A DNA stretch of 8,898 bases, from the NCBI GenBank assembly GCA_964500775.1, contig CAZCQG010000062.1:1-8898 (forward strand). Reading direction: 5' to 3'. The position numbers were made by a program, and so were the translations under genes. Positions 6,319 to 8,898 of the stretch are shown here, one piece after another (within the stretch, counting starts at the first letter, position 1; each line of letters starts with the position of its first letter). The notes beneath the pieces were generated by a model that worked only from the letters and a program-made list of their open reading frames with translations, was not told where the DNA came from and ran no database searches. The stretch is from CAZCQG01 sp964500775. GTDB lineage: Bacteria; Campylobacterota; Campylobacteria; Campylobacterales; CAZCQG01.

Positions 6319-7650
6319 TTATTTGCAAGATAGAAACTTTTTCAAGTCGGCATCGGCGGTAGTCGTTAGAGCGAGGTTAAAATTCTCCACCAAAAATCCC
6401 AATATCTCGTCATTGACAAATTGCGGCGCTTTCGGTCCTATATGGATATTTTTGATGCCAAGGCTAAAGAGCGCGAGTAAGATAATCACCGCTTTTTGCT
6501 CCATCCACGAGAGGACGATTCCTATCGGGAGGTCGTTTACGGGTATACCTAACGCATTGCTTAGAGCGAGTGCGATATGCACCGCGCCGTTGCTATCGTT
6601 GCACTGCCCAAGATCAAGATACCTAGGGATCTCCGTCCCTTTGATAAATCCGAAATCAATATCGTTAAATCGAAACTTTCCGCAGCTAGAGGTGATGATG
6701 ACGCAATCCTCGGGAAACTCTTGCGCTAATTCTCTGTAATATTCGCCCCCTTTCCCCGGCGCGTCGCATCCGGCAACGACGAAAAACTTAGCGATTTTCC
6801 CCTCCTCTATCGCTTTTAAAATCAAGGGTGCTAACGTCAAAATCGTCTTGTAATGGTGTCCCGTAGTGAGACACTCTTGACTATTAAACGATTCTACCCT
6901 CGGTAGTGAGAGGGTCTTTTCTATAAGGGGTGCAAAATCTTTCCCCTCTATCTTTTGGATACCCTCTACGCCGACGATTTTGTAGCTAAATAGCCTATCG
7001 AGGTAGCCGCAGTTTTTCTTCGGTGGGACGATGCAGTTGGTATTTACTACGATAGCTCCGGGCCATTTCTCAAAGAGTTCGCTTTGGTCAAACCACGATT
7101 TTCCGATGTTCCCTTTGAGGTGCTCATATTTTCGCAGTTCGGGGTATCCGTGTGCAGGAAGCATCTCGGAGTGGGTGTAGACATTAATATTTTTATCTTT
7201 CGTCGCCTCTAGTAGGTCGCCTAGCATATCGAGATTGTGCCCGCTTACGAGTATTGCTTTTCCTTCGGCTTTGTTTTGGGAGACACTCACGGGTGTGGGA
7301 ATCCCAAATCGCTTCGTATGTGCCTCGCTAAGTATATCCATCATCTTTACGCCCGCACTCCCCACTTTCATCAGCTGTGCTATATGCTCATCGAAATTAA
7401 AATTGACATTGGTAAGCGTAAAATAGAGCGTCTCGCTTATCACGTCATCTACTTCTTTGGTGTCTGCTCCAAGCTCGTTTGCGTGCTCCCTGTACGCACT
7501 CAATCCTTTGAGACCGAAAATCATAATATCTTGCAGTCTTGACTTTGTCGCGTCCTTGCCGCAAGTACCTACACTTTGACCGTTTGCGCCGCACCCCTCG
7601 GGCATAGACATCTCACACTGATAACAAAACATCGAAATCGCATCACTCAT
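6319..7650 (-). CDS. hcp: Hybrid cluster protein (Hcp, hydroxylamine reductase family), short form
   Basis: A 443-residue cytoplasmic iron-sulfur protein. Members reduce hydroxylamine in vitro and act on nitric oxide in nitrosative-stress defence. The N-terminal cubane ligands are Cys9, Cys12, Cys20 and Cys30, spaced Cx2Cx7Cx9C. All hybrid-cluster ligands are recognisable: His138 (SGHNLDML), Glu162 (HSEMLPAHGYP), Cys206 (NTNC), the persulfide-type Cys295 (VAGCDAPGKGGEYY), Cys323 (SSCGKFRFND), Cys350 (GQCNDSNGA), Glu384 and Lys386 (SWMEQKA). It is about 110 residues shorter than E. coli or Desulfovibrio Hcp, with the loss between Cys30 and His138, as in class III proteins that lack one helical bundle. 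The ATG at 7650 has AAAGG eight bases upstream; a second in-frame ATG seven codons later is possible. No hcr reductase gene is adjacent, so the electron donor is unknown. A Crp/Fnr-type palindrome lies upstream. Confidence 0.95.
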   Translation of the reverse strand: MSDAISMFCYQCEMSMPEGCGANGQSVGTCGKDATKSRLQDIMIFGLKGLSAYREHANELGADTKEVDDVISETLYFTLTNVNFNFDEHIAQLMKVGSAGVKMMDILSEAHTKRFGIPTPVSVSQNKAEGKAILVSGHNLDMLGDLLEATKDKNINVYTHSEMLPAHGYPELRKYEHLKGNIGKSWFDQSELFEKWPGAIVVNTNCIVPPKKNCGYLDRLFSYKIVGVEGIQKIEGKDFAPLIEKTLSLPRVESFNSQECLTTGHHYKTILTLAPLILKAIEEGKIAKFFVVAGCDAPGKGGEYYRELAQEFPEDCVIITSSCGKFRFNDIDFGFIKGTEIPRYLDLGQCNDSNGAVHIALALSNALGIPVNDLPIGIVLSWMEQKAVIILLALFSLGIKNIHIGPKAPQFVNDEILGFLVENFNLALTTTADADLKKFLSCK

Positions 7651-7686
7651 TATAAATTCCTTTTATGATTTTTATTTTGAGTGGTA

Positions 7687-7729
7687 ATGGTATTGTTTTT
7701 TTCGGTAGAAAACATTGACAGCGGTCAAT
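7687..7729 (-). promoter_or_regulatory. Crp/Fnr-family operator and hcp promoter
   Basis: A perfect palindrome ATTGAC-N4-GTCAAT spans 7714-7729. The TTGAC-N4-GTCAA core has the form bound by Fnr-family regulators such as Fnr, Dnr/Nnr, NssR or HcpR. On the - strand, TACCAT at 7692-7687 is a -10 candidate. If transcription starts at 7680, the palindrome centre (7721.5) is at -41.5, the class II activator position. Many hcp genes are known to be controlled by NO- or anaerobiosis-sensing members of this family. Which regulator acts here is inferred. Confidence 0.65.
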
Positions 7730-7770
7730 TGTTTGAAATCTGTTGTTGATTGCTAGATTCTCCTTTTGCT

Positions 7771-7797
7771 TTGACTTCGAAAGATTTGTCATATAAA
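7771..7797 (+). promoter_or_regulatory. Possible promoter for the PDC-like membrane protein gene
   Basis: TTGACT at 7771-7776 (-35) and TATAAA at 7792-7797 (-10) are spaced 15 bp, shorter than ideal. It points away from hcp in the 209-base divergent gap and lies 62 bases before the gene start. Confidence 0.4.
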
Positions 7798-7845
7798 AGG
7801 TGCATACCCATTTAGGAAAGTTTTGATAGATTCCATCTAGCTTAC

Positions 7846-7852
7846 AAAAGGA
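7846..7852 (+). promoter_or_regulatory. Ribosome binding site supporting the TTG start at 7860
   Basis: AAAAGGA ends seven bases before TTG at 7860. The nearest ATG (7852) is out of frame and meets a stop after three codons, so TTG is the only credible start here. Confidence 0.6.
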
Positions 7853-7859
7853 TGTTTGA

Positions 7860-8729
7860 TTGAAAGAGATTATAAATATCTACAAAAAAAATAGGGCAAC
7901 CGTAGAGGGATTTTTGATAGCTACGTTAGAGCTTAATAGGTTTGAGGTCGTCGATGAAGAGAGTGCCAAGCAAATTCATAACGTTATGCCCTTTTTGGAG
8001 CTTGTGTATATGGCTAGCAGCGCATTTGTGCAGACTACCGACTATTTTTATAAGAATAGCTCCGATAGCTCAACGAAAGGACTTGCAAAAAGCTATTTAT
8101 TTGAGAAGGCAAAAATAGAAAATAACAAAATATTTATTAGCAACCCATACATCAGCTCTCATACGGGTAATGCCTGTCTCACCTTAGTGCGAAGCGTGGG
8201 AGACGGGTATATCATATATGATATCAATCTTTTCAAATTACTCGCTCAAATGAAATTAATCGAACTAAACACCCCATTTAATAGAATGAATACCTTATTT
8301 TATGCCGTTATTGGATTTTCTTTGATGCTCTTTTCCGCGGTACTCGTCTTTTATGCGGGATATAAATTTTTGATCTCTTTTGCTTCAAGCGGATTGGAAC
8401 AAGTAGAGATGATATTCACTCCGATAATTGCCCTCACGTTAGGCTTGGCGATTTTTGATCTCTCAAAGACGATACTAGAGCAGGAGGTATTTTACAAGAG
8501 CAAAGATTTGGAGGAGCACATAGAGCGTAAGGCGCTTGAGCGTTTTTTGATTACTATCATTATTGCCCTATCCATAGAATCTCTTATGGTTGTTTTCAAA
8601 ATTGCTTTGAGTGACTACTCGAAAATGGATAATGCGCTCTTTTTGATAATCGGAGTAGCGCTCCTAATCGTCTCACTCGGAATCTTTCATTTTCTTAATG
8701 CCAAAAGCCACCCGTGCAAGGGATCATAA
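7860..8729 (+). CDS. PDC-like sensor domain membrane protein, function unknown
   Basis: A 289-residue protein with an N-terminal region (about 1-140) resembling PDC/Cache sensor domains. FISNPYISSHTGNACLTLVRSV (92-113), followed by GYIIYDINL (116-124), is the kind of segment seen in ligand-binding PDC domains ahead of epsilonproteobacterial diguanylate cyclases and chemoreceptors. Four helices follow, at about 147-171, 186-204, 229-248 and 258-279, with a charged segment at 205-228 that may be a short helical linker. No GGDEF, EAL, kinase or methyl-accepting domain is present. There is no N-terminal anchor or signal peptide, so the sensor region may be cytoplasmic, unlike classic PDC domains. 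TTG at 7860 follows a good Shine-Dalgarno. The gene diverges from hcp across 209 bases that hold both promoters. The PDC assignment is moderately sure; the role is unknown. Confidence 0.75.
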   Translation: MKEIINIYKKNRATVEGFLIATLELNRFEVVDEESAKQIHNVMPFLELVYMASSAFVQTTDYFYKNSSDSSTKGLAKSYLFEKAKIENNKIFISNPYISSHTGNACLTLVRSVGDGYIIYDINLFKLLAQMKLIELNTPFNRMNTLFYAVIGFSLMLFSAVLVFYAGYKFLISFASSGLEQVEMIFTPIIALTLGLAIFDLSKTILEQEVFYKSKDLEEHIERKALERFLITIIIALSIESLMVVFKIALSDYSKMDNALFLIIGVALLIVSLGIFHFLNAKSHPCKGS

Positions 8730-8767
8730 AGAGAGATCTACAGCATCACAAAAATATGTTAGATATT

Positions 8768-8801
8768 TTCCTCAAGGCAATAAACGGGGAGTATTTTTTT
8801 T
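8768..8801 (+). terminator. Possible intrinsic terminator after the PDC-like gene
   Basis: TTCCTC at 8768-8773 can pair with GGGGAG at 8786-8791 (six pairs, two of them G-U) around a 12-base loop. An eight-T run follows at 8794-8801. It is preceded by an AT-only inverted repeat, AAAATAT/ATATTTT at 8751-8757 and 8763-8769, which would compete with it. It lies 38 bases after the stop. The stem is weak, so this is tentative. Confidence 0.4.
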
Positions 8802-8898
8802 AATGATATTTTGAGAGTTGCTTGATACAAAACGGTCACACCTCGCTTTTTGACTAGCCGAAAGCCCTTATTTTTGGGGTTTGAGTGGGCTATGGCAG

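Noticed and set aside
6251..6739. 162-codon + strand frame across the end of the small membrane gene and into hcp.
   Set aside because: It is antisense to the strongly conserved 3' half of hcp, has no ribosome site, and encodes no recognisable domain.
8759..8896. Open frame on the - strand running from the window edge to a stop at 8759-8761, about 45 codons.
   Set aside because: It shows no recognisable family, covers the possible terminator of the PDC-like gene, and its length is within chance for this composition. It could be the tail of a convergent gene, but I cannot support it.
8861..8898. AAAGCCC...GGGGTTT imperfect inverted repeat, and an ATG at 8892 as a possible start of the next gene.
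   Set aside because: The stem is interrupted by a G-G mismatch, and only two codons follow the ATG before the window ends, so neither can be judged.
1..8898. Search for tRNA, rRNA, CRISPR arrays, insertion sequences and attachment sites.
   Set aside because: No cloverleaf-like gene, regular repeat-spacer array, transposase or flanking terminal repeats were seen by eye on either strand.

Overview
The window looks like chromosomal DNA from a free-living Campylobacterota (Epsilonproteobacteria), probably a Sulfurimonas, Sulfuricurvum or Sulfurovum-like sulfur or hydrogen oxidiser. This rests on the AT-rich, AAA/GAA-rich coding style, the look of the Pst proteins, the short hybrid cluster protein, and a PDC-type membrane protein of a kind common in that group. 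The genus is inference. No mobile element, CRISPR array, tRNA or rRNA is visible.

Phosphate block (1-5300, all + strand): the 3' end of an unidentified gene overlaps a CHAD-domain gene, whose family is linked to polyphosphate. A compact control region follows, with PHO-box-like direct repeats exactly 10 bp upstream of a -10 element. Then comes a complete high-affinity phosphate ABC transporter in the order pstS-pstC-pstA-pstB. PstS captures phosphate in the periplasm, PstC and PstA form the membrane channel, and PstB hydrolyses ATP. A strong GC hairpin and a TTG start separate pstS from pstC, which should give excess binding protein. PstC and PstA are both longer than the classic enterobacterial proteins. 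phoU does not follow pstB.

Middle block (5300-6318, + strand): a promoter with good -35 and -10 boxes precedes a stand-alone GAF-domain gene. Next is a small two-helix membrane protein whose reading frame continues upstream of any standard start codon, back to an ATC placed correctly behind a Shine-Dalgarno sequence. An inverted repeat closes this block against the convergent hcp gene.

Right block (6319-8898): hcp is on the - strand and encodes a short hybrid cluster protein with all expected cluster ligands. Its promoter carries a perfect Crp/Fnr-type palindrome at the class II activator position. Diverging from it is a PDC-like/four-helix membrane protein of unknown role, followed by a possible terminator and about 100 bases of unassigned sequence.

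Most of the window is familiar biology. The points most worth checking are the apparent ATC start of the small membrane protein and its pairing with the GAF protein, the regulatory sites of pstS and hcp, and the odd topology of the PDC-like protein.
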